Assembly: GCF_048060115.1 (NCBI RefSeq)
Contig: NZ_JBHMIM010000024.1
Span: forward strand, 1 to 64,000
DNA from: Micromonospora_E sp048060115
GTDB taxonomy: Bacteria; Actinomycetota; Actinomycetes; Mycobacteriales; Micromonosporaceae
Length of the DNA: 64,000 bases
Direction of reading: 5' to 3'
Positions 54,710 through 62,838 of this stretch are shown piece by piece. The first letter of the stretch is position 1. Each line of letters starts with the position of its first letter. The position numbers and the translations under genes were made by a program. The notes below the pieces were generated by a model. That model made no database searches. It had not been told where the DNA came from and saw only the letters and a program-made list of their open reading frames with translations.

Positions 54710-56104
54710 TCAGGAGACCGCGCTGGCCACCCTCGGCCAGGACGGGGCGTGCCGCTGCCAGGGGGCCACCATCTCCAACTGGCCGGCGACGGCGAGCAGC
54801 AGCAGTTCCGACCCGGGCGGTCCGACCAGCTGCACACCGACCGGCAGCCCGTCCGGGCGCAACCCGGCCGGCACCACCAGAGCAGGCAGCCCGGCCATGT
54901 TCCATGGCGCCGCGTACGGGGCGTACCGGATGTTGCTCCACATGTTCGCCGACCAGGAGCGCCGTGCCCAGCCGGTCGCAACCGGCGGCACGCTCGCCAA
55001 CGCCGGCGTCAGCAGCACGTCCGTACCGCGATCGGCGAAGAATCCGATCATCCGCTCCCGCCAGCCGGCCCGGTCGGCCGCCCGCACGTACCCCCGCCGT
55101 TGCACCCAACGACCCAATGCGACGTGCCGACGGGTACGCGACTGCAGGTCGCGACCACCGGCCCGACCGGCTGCGGAGTCCTCGGCCGCGGCCGCGAACC
55201 AGGTCGCCAGGCCCTGCAGGCCCAGCGCGGTCGGATAGTTCAACGCGGTGCCCACCACGTCGTGGCCGGCCTCGGCGAGCCGGCGCGACGTCGAGGCCAC
55301 CGCGTCCCGGTTGGCCGCGTCGGCCCGGACCCCGACCACCGGCGAGGTGAGCGAGACCGCGACCCGCAACCGGCCCGGCTGCACGAGCTTCTCCACCCGG
55401 CGACCGGCGAGCACCGCGAAGCCGATGGCCGCGTCCACCACACAGCTGGCCAGGATGCCGTTCTCGGTCATCCCGAACCAGTCCTCGGTGCCGAGTTGAC
55501 GCGGCACCACGTCGGTGCCGGGCTTGAGCCCGAGCAGCCCGCAGCAGGCGGCTGGAATTCGGATCGAGCCGAATCCGTCGTTGCCGTGCGCGATCGGGAC
55601 CATCCCGCTGGCCACTGCGGCGGCCGCGCCACCCGACGACCCGCCAGGCGTGCGCGAGGGCTGCCACGGGTTACGGCTCACCCCGGTCGCGTCGTCGGTG
55701 CTCGCCCACAGACCCAGCTCCGGCATCCGGGTCACGCCGACGACCACCGCACCGGCGCCGCGCAATCGGCGGACGATCTCGTGGTCGTCCTCGGCGACCG
55801 GGGTACGCGCGGCGGCCGACCCGTGCCAGGTCGCCAACCCGGCCACCGGAGTGTTCTCCTTGACCGCGACCGGCACGCCGGCCAACGACAGATTCGCCAG
55901 ATCCTCCTGCTCGTCGACCTTCTCGGCCTCGACGATCGCTTCACCGCCGCGCACCGCACGGAACGCCGACAGCTCGCCGTCGGCCCGCGCGATGTGATCG
56001 AGATGGTCGGCGACGACCTGGGTGGCCGAGGTGTCACCCCGCCGTACGGCTCGGGCGATCTGCCGAGCGGTGGTTCCGACCCAGGTCGGGACGATGTCGT
56101 GCAC
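54710..56104 (-). CDS. amidase-signature enzyme
   Basis: This 464-residue amidase has the Ser-cisSer-Lys triad: Lys82 (VAVKEN), Ser156 (GGSSGGAA) and Ser180 (GSIRIPAACCG). It is related to aryl-acylamidase/GatA-type enzymes but lacks GatB/C partners, so it probably hydrolyses a small amide. The GTG at 56104 lies 5 nt after GGAGG; a TTG 15 bp upstream is another option. It sits between metB and ilvA on the same strand. Confidence 0.88.
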   Translation of the reverse strand: MHDIVPTWVGTTARQIARAVRRGDTSATQVVADHLDHIARADGELSAFRAVRGGEAIVEAEKVDEQEDLANLSLAGVPVAVKENTPVAGLATWHGSAAARTPVAEDDHEIVRRLRGAGAVVVGVTRMPELGLWASTDDATGVSRNPWQPSRTPGGSSGGAAAAVASGMVPIAHGNDGFGSIRIPAACCGLLGLKPGTDVVPRQLGTEDWFGMTENGILASCVVDAAIGFAVLAGRRVEKLVQPGRLRVAVSLTSPVVGVRADAANRDAVASTSRRLAEAGHDVVGTALNYPTALGLQGLATWFAAAAEDSAAGRAGGRDLQSRTRRHVALGRWVQRRGYVRAADRAGWRERMIGFFADRGTDVLLTPALASVPPVATGWARRSWSANMWSNIRYAPYAAPWNMAGLPALVVPAGLRPDGLPVGVQLVGPPGSELLLLAVAGQLEMVAPWQRHAPSWPRVASAVS

Positions 56105-56142
56105 GGCACCTCCAGGCAACCGGTACGCAGGTTCGCGACTTC

Positions 56143-57285
56143 TCAGCCGAGCGCCTGGTCCAGGTCGGCCAGCAGGTCGTCGACGGTTTCGATGCCGACT
56201 GACAGTCGCACGAGATCCCCGGGAACTTCAAGAGGCGAGCCGGCCGCGCTCGCGTGGGTCATCCGTCCAGGGTGCTCGATCAACGACTCGACCCCGCCGA
56301 GCGACTCGGCGAGCACGAAGAGTCGGGCCTGGTTGCAGATTCGCACCGCCGCCTCCTCGCCACCGGCCGCCCGGAACGACACCATGCCGCCGAACCGGCG
56401 CATCTGCTTGGCGGCCGTCTCGTGGCCGGGGTGCTCCGGGTGTCCGGGGTAGAGCACCTGGCGTACCGCCGGGTGGTGGTCGAGGAACTCGACGACCCGC
56501 TCGGCGTTGTCGCAGTGCCGTTCCATCCGTACCCCGAGGGTCTTGACGCCGCGCAGGGTGAGCCAGGCGTCGAACGGTCCGTTGACGGCGCCCATCGCGT
56601 TCTGGTGGAAGGCGAGTTCGTCGGCGAGACCGGGGTCGGCCACGACCAGCGCGCCGCCCACCACGTCGGAGTGGCCACCGAGGTACTTCGTGGTGGAGTG
56701 GACGACCACGTCGGCACCGAGCGCGAGTGGCTGCTGAAGGTACGGCGAGGCGAAGGTGTTGTCGACCACGAGCAGTGCCCGGCGGTCACGGGCGAGGCTG
56801 GCCAGGGCCGCCACGTCGGCGATGCCGAGCAGCGGATTGGTGGGGGTCTCCGCCCAGATCATCCTGGTCTCATCGGGTCGGATCGCCGCACGGACCGCGT
56901 CGACGTCGGAGATCCGCGCCGCCGTCCAGGTCAACCCCCAACGCTGCGCCACCCGGGCGAACAGGCGGAACGTGCCCCCGTACGCGTCATCCGGGATGAT
57001 CACGTGGTCGCCTGGCCGGCAGAGGGCGCGCAACAGGGTGTCCTCGGCGGCCAGCCCACTGGCGAAGGCCAACGCCCGACGGCCGGCCTCGATCGCCGCC
57101 AGGCACTCCTGCAGGGCGTCGCGGGTCGGGTTGGCCGATCGGCTGTACTCGTACCCGGACCGGGGCGCGCCGACCTCGTCCTGCGCATAGGTGCTGGTCT
57201 GGTAGATCGGCGGCACGACGGCACCAGTTCGGGCCTCCGGCTCCTGGCCGGCGTGGATGGCGACGGTGTCGAACCCGTATGTCAT
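56143..57285 (-). CDS. metB: cystathionine gamma-synthase/lyase-type enzyme
   Basis: This 380-residue fold-I PLP enzyme of the Cys/Met-metabolism family has YSRSANPTRDALQE at 47-60, FASGLAAEDTLL, TPTNPLL and Lys200 in STTKYLGGHSD. The C-terminal part (LAESLGGVESLIEHPGRMTHAS) is complete. It forms cystathionine from O-acetyl/succinyl-homoserine and cysteine, or acts as a lyase in reverse transsulfuration. Position next to greA/mca and near cbs matches Rv1079 (MetB). The ATG start is clear. Confidence 0.92.
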   Translation of the reverse strand: MTYGFDTVAIHAGQEPEARTGAVVPPIYQTSTYAQDEVGAPRSGYEYSRSANPTRDALQECLAAIEAGRRALAFASGLAAEDTLLRALCRPGDHVIIPDDAYGGTFRLFARVAQRWGLTWTAARISDVDAVRAAIRPDETRMIWAETPTNPLLGIADVAALASLARDRRALLVVDNTFASPYLQQPLALGADVVVHSTTKYLGGHSDVVGGALVVADPGLADELAFHQNAMGAVNGPFDAWLTLRGVKTLGVRMERHCDNAERVVEFLDHHPAVRQVLYPGHPEHPGHETAAKQMRRFGGMVSFRAAGGEEAAVRICNQARLFVLAESLGGVESLIEHPGRMTHASAAGSPLEVPGDLVRLSVGIETVDDLLADLDQALG

Positions 57286-57419
57286 GGCGTCGAGGCTAGG
57301 CCATCACCCCGACCACAGCGCTCGTCGGGACGGATGCCGGCGCGTCCTGCGGGTACCCGGCGGGAACGACCTGGCCGCCGCCGGTGTTGACGCGGATGGC
57401 ACAGACGAAAGGAGTCGTG

Positions 57420-58073
57420 GTGTTCCTACGACCGATGAAGGCGGACCTGCCCGCACCAGGTGAGGCGCTGCCCGGCCGGGACCGGCCGATGCCCGTCGCG
57501 GACCGGCACCTGGTGCTCGGTACCCCGTTGGCCGGACCGTGGCCGACCGGCAACCGGGTGGCGGTGTTCGGGATGGGCTGTTTCTGGGGTGCCGAGCGAT
57601 TGTTCTGGCAGCTGCCCGGGGTCTTCTCGACCTCGGTCGGCTACGCCGGCGGCGAAACCTCGAATCCGACGTACGAGGAGGTGTGCTCGGGCCGCACCGG
57701 ACACGCCGAGGTCGTCGCGGTGGTCTACGACCCGGCCCAGATCAGCTACGCCGACCTGCTCAAGGTGTTCTGGGAGAATCACGACCCGACGCAGGGGATG
57801 CGCCAGGGCAACGACGTCGGCACCCAGTACCGGTCGACGATCTACACCACGGACGCCGAGCAGGCCACGGTGGCCAGCGAGTCGAAGGCGGCGTTCGCGC
57901 CGGTGGTGGCGGCGGCCGGCCGTGGTGCGATCACCACCGAGATCCGCCCGCTCGGCGAGTACTACTACGCCGAGGACCACCACCAGCAGTACCTGCACAA
58001 GAATCCTGGTGGCTACTGCAACCACGGGCCGAACGGGATGAGCTGCCCGGTCGGGGTGGCCCGCGCCAACTGA
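57420..58073 (+). CDS. msrA: peptide-methionine (S)-S-oxide reductase
   Basis: This 217-residue MsrA has GCFWGAE with the catalytic Cys54, GYAGG, YEEVCSGRTGHAE and NDVGTQYRS, and a C-terminal HHQQYLHKNPGGYCNHG with resolving cysteines. It repairs methionine-S-sulfoxide in proteins. GTG 57420 lies 5 nt after AAAGGAG. A 50-residue N-terminal part before the domain is typical of actinobacterial MsrA. It is divergent from metB. Confidence 0.94.
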   Translation: MFLRPMKADLPAPGEALPGRDRPMPVADRHLVLGTPLAGPWPTGNRVAVFGMGCFWGAERLFWQLPGVFSTSVGYAGGETSNPTYEEVCSGRTGHAEVVAVVYDPAQISYADLLKVFWENHDPTQGMRQGNDVGTQYRSTIYTTDAEQATVASESKAAFAPVVAAAGRGAITTEIRPLGEYYYAEDHHQQYLHKNPGGYCNHGPNGMSCPVGVARAN

Positions 58074-58100
58074 CGGGTCGCCGGGTGCGTCGCAGCGCGA

Positions 58101-59168
58101 TCAGGCGGCGGTGCGCTCGACCTCCCGCAGCATCAGGCGCAGGGACTGGCTGTGCTTGGCCGTCGGAAGCTTGGCCAAGGCCGAACGCGCGTAGCGGATC
58201 CCTTCGGCCTGATCACCGAATCTGACCAGCATCAGACCGCGGTGCATCTCGATGTGGGTTGCGAACCGGGCCAGACTCGCCGGTCTGGTCCGGTCGGACC
58301 ATTCCTGGGCGTCGATCGCGGACGGGTCGCCCAGCCGGGCGAGCAGCATGCTGGTGAAGGTGGCCATCCGCCACTCGGGCACCGCGAAGTCCGAGATCAG
58401 CTCGGTCGAGCCGATCTGGTCGAAAACCCGGCGGGCGGTGTCGAGATGAGCGAGCGCGGCGGCGCGTTCGCCGCGCACCCCGGCCATCTGGGCCTTGGCC
58501 ATCAATGCGTTGAGCCGGCCCAGCGACGGGCGCTCGGTCAGGGTGAGGGCCTGGTCGGCCAGGTCCTGCGCGACGGCGAGCGCCGCTCCTTCGTATCCGA
58601 GGGCGAGCGCGGCCCGGCCACGGACCCAGACCCGTACGGTGGTGTCCCCGCTGCGGTCGGCGGCCACCGCCGCCATCCGGTACCACCGGATGGCTTCCCG
58701 TGCCTCGCCGGTGGTCTTGCCGTACACGCTCAGGAAGCGGGCCGCCAACCCCCACATCGTCGGGGTGCCGAGCTGCTGCTGGAGCACTACAAGATCGCTG
58801 GCCAGCCGCTCCTGGAGCTCACCGGCGCCGACCGACATGTAGTCCCGACCGAGGTTGTCGGCCCGTTCCCGCCACTGCTCCTCGGCCGCCGGGTCGTCGA
58901 GCGCGGCGGTGAACCCGCGATGGATCAACTCGGACACGGCGGCCGGAGCCACCACCCCGGCGGCGAGCCCGGCGATCAGTCCCCGACGTTGCATTTGGTC
59001 CCCCAACACCTGCTCGTAGGCGATCATCACATCGGCTGTGGCGGTCCGCCGCCCAGCCTCGACGTTCGACAGGTGGCCCTTGCTGAAGTGACTCAGTGCC
59101 GCCATTCGGGCCAGGCTGATACCAGCGGATTCCCGGGCCGCCCTCAGCTTCTCACCTATGTCGTTCAT
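58101..59168 (-). CDS. XRE regulator with TPR-like C-terminus
   Basis: This 355-residue protein has an N-terminal helix-turn-helix (IGEKLRAARESAGISLARMAALSHFSKGHLSNVEAGRR). A long helical part containing tetratricopeptide-type repeats follows (AREAIRWYRMAAVAADRSGD, ALAVAQDLADQALTLTERPSLGRLNALMAKAQ, AALAHLDTARRVFDQIG). This layout fits quorum-type or metabolite-sensing regulators common in actinomycetes. The ATG at 59168 has GAGGTGGG upstream. It is convergent with msrA; its target is unknown. Confidence 0.85.
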   Translation of the reverse strand: MNDIGEKLRAARESAGISLARMAALSHFSKGHLSNVEAGRRTATADVMIAYEQVLGDQMQRRGLIAGLAAGVVAPAAVSELIHRGFTAALDDPAAEEQWRERADNLGRDYMSVGAGELQERLASDLVVLQQQLGTPTMWGLAARFLSVYGKTTGEAREAIRWYRMAAVAADRSGDTTVRVWVRGRAALALGYEGAALAVAQDLADQALTLTERPSLGRLNALMAKAQMAGVRGERAAALAHLDTARRVFDQIGSTELISDFAVPEWRMATFTSMLLARLGDPSAIDAQEWSDRTRPASLARFATHIEMHRGLMLVRFGDQAEGIRYARSALAKLPTAKHSQSLRLMLREVERTAA

Positions 59169-59666
59169 ATTCTGCCCGCCCACCTCTATTGAAGACCCGC
59201 TGAAAACTCGTCCGTACTATTCATGGCCATCTGCAGCGCACGACGCTAATGGCCAGGGCCGCGGGGATGGCGCGCGGACGCGTTCGACGAGCCTCCACCG
59301 ACTCGGCGTAACGACCCGTCGACCTCGCGGCCCACCCAGGATGGTGTCAACGACAGGCAACCCACCGGATCGGTCGTGGAGCACTTCATGCACCATCCGG
59401 AAAAGACGATGGCAGATGTTGGCCATACTCGACAAGGGGGGTTACTTCCTTCGACTGAAGGTAGATCATTTTGTCGTCGGCATGCAGAAATATGACCAGC
59501 ATCAATGCCACGCACGCCAGAACACCTTAGGTAAGCGTCTGGTGACAATTAGTAACATTAGGCGCCTACCCCGGCGTCCCACGACCCGCGTCTCCCGGGG
59601 CCGACCGAGCCCTGGCCTGCCTCGGGTGACCACGCCGACCAGTCGGGCGGGTCGTCGAAAAAACCG
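59169..59666. other. intergenic region, no gene seen
   Basis: This 498-bp stretch is less GC-rich between about 59390 and 59570 (CATTTTGTCGTC, GACAATTAGTAACATTAGG). A minus-strand frame at 59246-59548 is open but unlike a gene. The stretch ends where the promoter for the micro-ORF begins. Confidence 0.4.
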
Positions 59667-59695
59667 TTGCCGCCCGCCCACGACCCAGCTAGCGT
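59667..59695 (+). promoter_or_regulatory. promoter for the micro-ORF RNA
   Basis: TTGCCG (59667-59672) and TAGCGT (59690-59695, matching TAnnnT) are separated by 17 nt, a good sigma-70/HrdB-type promoter. Transcription would start near 59702, only a few bases before the ribosome-binding sequence. Confidence 0.55.
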
Positions 59696-59708
59696 GGCCG
59701 TACACGGG

Positions 59709-59722
59709 AAAGGAGGTGGTCC
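59709..59722 (+). promoter_or_regulatory. extended Shine-Dalgarno sequence
   Basis: AAAGGAGGTGGTCC complements the 3' end of 16S rRNA (anti-SD ...GGAUCACCUCCUUU) over its whole length, with one G-U wobble. Such long complementarity is rare. It lies 10 nt (from GGAGG) before the TTG start of the micro-ORF. Confidence 0.7.
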
Positions 59723-59726
59723 AGCG

Positions 59727-59765
59727 TTGAATAGCTATAGGACTCGTGAGGTGGCTGCCCGCTAG
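59727..59765 (+). CDS. 12-residue micro-ORF (leader peptide)
   Basis: TTG starts the peptide MNSYRTREVAAR, ending at TAG 59763-59765. The very long SD just upstream indicates heavy translation. Codons Glu8-Val9-Ala10 overlap the 5' side of stem P1, so a ribosome on this frame would prevent P1 forming. No Cys, Trp or repeated residue run is seen, so it is not a classic amino-acid attenuator. It could also act as a standing 30S platform. I do not recognise a family. Confidence 0.5.
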   Translation: MNSYRTREVAAR

Positions 59766-59922
59766 CCGCTGTCCTTGACAGCTCAGATCGTCGAGACCGT
59801 GTGGCAGCGGTGCGGCGAATGCACGACAGCCACCCGACCCCCGGGGTGCCGGCCAAGTCCAGCCGGCCCGCGTCACCGACGCGGAAGCCCCGGGGGTCGT
59901 TCCATCCCGGTAGGCTCGCCAG

Positions 59923-60453
59923 GTGGCGGTCATCCTGCGCCCGGCCCAGCCTGACGACGTCACTGCGGTCGGCCACCTGCACTACCGGTCCCGGTGCAGC
60001 GCCTACCGGGACATCGTGCCGGAATCCGCGCTGACCGCCGTGCCCGCCGACGCCATGGCCGGATGGTGGGTCGAGCGATGGAGCTACGAACGCGACACCC
60101 ACCTGCTGACCGTCGCCGAGGCCGACGGCGCCCTGGCCGGCTTCACCTACGTCGGGCCGGACGAGGACGGCGACCCGGCGGCCGGCGAGCTGTATGCCAT
60201 CCACGTCGACGACCAGTACCACGGTCGCGGCATCGGCACCGCGCTGATCCACGACGCGCTCGCCACGATGCGCCGCCGCCGGTACCTGCGGGGAACGCTG
60301 TGGGTGATCACCGCCAATCAGCGTGCGCGACGCTTCTACGAGCGCGGCGGCTGGCAGCCCGACGGTGGGCGGCGCGACGGATGGATCGGACCGGTCTCGA
60401 CTCCCCAGCTGCGCTACGCACAGGCGCTCACCGAACGGTCCGACAACATCTGA
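59923..60453 (+). CDS. GNAT-family N-acetyltransferase
   Basis: This 176-residue protein has the GNAT fold, with acetyl-CoA motif A as AIHVDDQYHGRGIGTALIHDAL at about 91-112. LWVITANQRARRFYERGGWQPDG follows, the typical final motif. The GTG at 59923 begins the fold and lies 24 bp after the P4 stem; its own ribosome site is weak (TAGGC), in contrast with the micro-ORF. The substrate is unknown. A 13-bp hairpin begins right after its stop. Confidence 0.85.
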   Translation: MAVILRPAQPDDVTAVGHLHYRSRCSAYRDIVPESALTAVPADAMAGWWVERWSYERDTHLLTVAEADGALAGFTYVGPDEDGDPAAGELYAIHVDDQYHGRGIGTALIHDALATMRRRRYLRGTLWVITANQRARRFYERGGWQPDGGRRDGWIGPVSTPQLRYAQALTERSDNI

Positions 60454-60456
60454 ACG

Positions 60457-60520
60457 GCCGGGCGAGAGTACGGGACCGCTGCTGCGGGGGTTCCCGTCCA
60501 GCCCCGCACTCTCGCCCGGC
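60457..60520 (+). terminator. hairpin after the acetyltransferase gene
   Basis: GCCGGGCGAGAGT (60457-60469) pairs perfectly with ACTCTCGCCCGGC (60508-60520); ACGGGA/TCCCGT extends it inside. It lies 3 bp after the stop. No T-run follows, so it is a likely but atypical terminator. Confidence 0.6.
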
Positions 60521-60759
60521 ACTGCCCGCCCTAACCGGGGGAAAACGCCTGGCCGAAGGCGCTCAACCGGCGGAGGCGTGCCGGTTGATCGGTTGTGGGC
60601 GGGCAACAGTGCGGGACACCGGGATGCTGGCGGGCGCCCGGGTCACCGCGGTGGTGAAGCGTCATGGTCGTCCGCCCCGGCAGCGGACAGTGCCGGGACG
60701 GAACTTCCATAGCTGTAGTCAACCCCAGCCAGCCGCAGTCGACCGGACACCCTGTGCGA
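60521..60759. other. intergenic spacer, no gene seen
   Basis: A plus-strand frame (KRLAEGAQPAEACRLIGCGRATVR) is open but without recognisable similarity. Nothing else is evident between the hairpin and the end of cbs. Confidence 0.35.
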
Positions 60760-62136
60760 CTATGCGCCACTCTTTCCCAGATGGGCCAGCAGGTCCTGCC
60801 GAGTGATCACACCCCGCGGTTTACCGTCGACCAACACCAGCGCCGCGTCCGTAGCGGCCAGCAGCGCCACCGCCTCGCGTACCGGCTGACCGCCCCCCAC
60901 CATCGGCAACGGCTCCGCCATGTGCCGCTCGATCGTGTCGTACAGCTGCGCCTTGCCGCTGAACAACGCGTCGAGCAGATCCCGCTCGGCGATGGAGCCG
61001 GCCACCTCCCCGGTCACCACCGGCGGTTCGGCCTTGAGCACCGGCAACTGGGAGATGCCGTACTCGCGCATGTAGTCGACCGCGTCCCGGATCGTCTCCG
61101 TCGGGTGCACGTGCACCAGCTCCGGCAGCCCACCCGGCTTGGCCGCCAACACGTCGCCGACCGTCGGCTCGGCACCGTTGGTGTCCAGAAACCCGTACCG
61201 TGCCATCCATTCGTCGTTGAAGATCTTCGACAGGTAGCCGCGGCCGCCATCCGGTAGCAGCACCACCACCACGTCGTCCGGACCGGCCCGCCGGGCCACC
61301 CGCAACGCCGCAGCGACCGCCATGCCACACGAGCCGCCGACGAGCAGACCTTCCTCCCGGGCCAGTCGACGGGTCAGCGCGAACGACTCCTGGTCCGAGA
61401 CCTCCACGATCTCGTCGCAGATCGACCGGTCGTAGGTCTGCGGCCAGAAATCCTCACCCACCCCCTCGACCAGGTACGGGCGGCCAGATCCGCCGGAGTA
61501 GACCGAGCCTTCCGGGTCGGCACCGATCACCCGGACCGCCCCGGTGGAAGTCTCCTTGAGATACCGGCCCACCCCCGAGATGGTCCCGCCGGTACCCACC
61601 CCGGCCACGAAGTGGGTGATCCGGCCCTCGGTCTGCTCCCACAGCTCCGGTCCGGTGACCTCGTAGTGCGACTGCGGGTTGGCCGGATTCGCGTACTGGT
61701 CCGGCTTCCACGCCCCGGGGATCTCCGCCGCCAACCGGTCGGACACCTGGTAGTACGAGCGGGGATCCTCCGGCGCGACCGCGGTCGGGCAGACCACCAC
61801 CTCGGCTCCGTACGCCCGCAGCACGTTCTGCTTGTCCTCGCTGACCTTGTCCGGGCAGACGAAGACACAGGAATAGCCCTTGAGCTGCGCGACCAGCGCC
61901 AGGCCGACCCCGGTGTTTCCACTGGTCGGCTCTACGATCGTGCCGCCCGGCTGGAGCAGACCCGCCTGCTCCGCGGCCTCGACCATACGCAACGCGATCC
62001 GGTCCTTCACCGAACCGCCCGGGTTGAAGTACTCGACTTTGGCCAACACCGTCGCGGAGATCCCGGCGGTGACGTTGCGCAGGCGTACCAGCGGGGTGTT
62101 GCCGATGAGATCAACGACGTTGTCGTGGTAGCGCAC
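60760..62136 (-). CDS. cbs: cystathionine beta-synthase
   Basis: This 458-residue enzyme has a PLP domain with Lys44 in NPGGSVKDRIALR, PTSGNTGVG and GTGGTISGVGRYL. Two C-terminal CBS domains follow (about 335-458: HVHPTETIRDAVDYMREYGISQLPVL and PLPMVGGGQPVREAVALL). It condenses serine (or O-acetylserine) with homocysteine to cystathionine. The pair cbs/metB here gives reverse transsulfuration. The ATG start is clear. It is a family match to Rv1077. Confidence 0.94.
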   Translation of the reverse strand: MRYHDNVVDLIGNTPLVRLRNVTAGISATVLAKVEYFNPGGSVKDRIALRMVEAAEQAGLLQPGGTIVEPTSGNTGVGLALVAQLKGYSCVFVCPDKVSEDKQNVLRAYGAEVVVCPTAVAPEDPRSYYQVSDRLAAEIPGAWKPDQYANPANPQSHYEVTGPELWEQTEGRITHFVAGVGTGGTISGVGRYLKETSTGAVRVIGADPEGSVYSGGSGRPYLVEGVGEDFWPQTYDRSICDEIVEVSDQESFALTRRLAREEGLLVGGSCGMAVAAALRVARRAGPDDVVVVLLPDGGRGYLSKIFNDEWMARYGFLDTNGAEPTVGDVLAAKPGGLPELVHVHPTETIRDAVDYMREYGISQLPVLKAEPPVVTGEVAGSIAERDLLDALFSGKAQLYDTIERHMAEPLPMVGGGQPVREAVALLAATDAALVLVDGKPRGVITRQDLLAHLGKSGA

Positions 62137-62310
62137 CTCGTTGTGCCCTTCTGCTGGCGCCGGCGACGCGCCAATCGTCGGGGTCGAGGTCGTCGGCCGA
62201 CAACAAGCCCGCTGCCGGCGGTGGAGTATGTCGCGGTCAGCCTACGCGGCCGGCGGTCGTCAGTCTGTCTCTGTCAGCTGACGGCCCGATCCGGACCACC
62301 GTCCCGTCGG

Positions 62311-62667
62311 TCAGCCGATGACCTGACCGGGAACCACCGACTCACGACTCGCTTCCCACGCGAGGAACCGCTCGGTCTCGGCCAGCACGCTGCCAGCCAG
62401 CCAGGTCACCACGAGCGCGTCGTCGACCAGGCCGAGCAGGATCAGTAGCGCCTCCGGCACCAGGTCGAACGGGGAGGCGACGTACGCCACGGCGGCCGTC
62501 ATCAACGCCAGCCGCATGCCACCGTCGTACTGGCCCCGTACCGTCGCCCTGATCATCCGGGGCAGCGCCGCGAGCCGCCGGCCCAGCGACGGTCCGCCAC
62601 GGGCACCGGCGGTCAACGCCCGGCCCAGCGCCGCGAACGCCGCCGCCCGCTTGAGTGTTCTGGCCAT
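62311..62667 (-). CDS. YkvA-like DUF1232 protein
   Basis: This 118-residue protein has a membrane-associated helix (MRLALMTAAVAYVASPFDLVPEALLILLGLVDDALV). The SPFDLVPE...DD pattern is diagnostic of DUF1232. A GAGGAGGTGG ribosome site precedes the ATG at 62667; the upstream open frame is a shadow. Function is unknown. Confidence 0.85.
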   Translation of the reverse strand: MARTLKRAAAFAALGRALTAGARGGPSLGRRLAALPRMIRATVRGQYDGGMRLALMTAAVAYVASPFDLVPEALLILLGLVDDALVVTWLAGSVLAETERFLAWEASRESVVPGQVIG

Positions 62668-62838
62668 CGGCCACCTCCTCGTCACCCGCCACGACCCTCG
62701 CGTCCAATGATGCCCCCTGTGGGCAAATAGCGCCGCACGAGCATCCGGCCCGAATCGGGTCGGGTCCCGCCCGGCGAACCGGGATAATCTCGAAGGACGC
62801 AGCACGACGGCAGCACCGGAGCGCAGTCGGGGGACACG

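Larger units (their letters stand above)
59702..59899 (+). ncRNA. structured leader RNA, unrecognised
   Basis: The predicted transcript folds into nested stems. P1 is GGTGGCTG (59750-59757) with CAGCCACC (59827-59834), overlapping the micro-ORF codons. P2 is CCGCTG (59766-59771) with CAGCGG (59805-59810). A three-way junction follows: P4 CGACCCCCGGGG (59835-59846) with 59888-59899, P5 GCCGGC (59848-59853/59862-59867) and P6 CGCGTC (59869-59874/59878-59883). This far exceeds the usual stem density, but the fold is by eye and not tested. Confidence 0.55.

Noticed and set aside
59246..59548. Minus-strand 100-codon frame upstream of the XRE-TPR gene.
   Set aside because: No ribosome site, no family features, many rare-looking Cys/Trp codons; probably chance.
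60540..60720. Helix-turn-helix-like frame (AEACRLIGCGRATVR) as a transposase remnant.
   Set aside because: Too short, no catalytic residues and no terminal repeats; similarity is not convincing.
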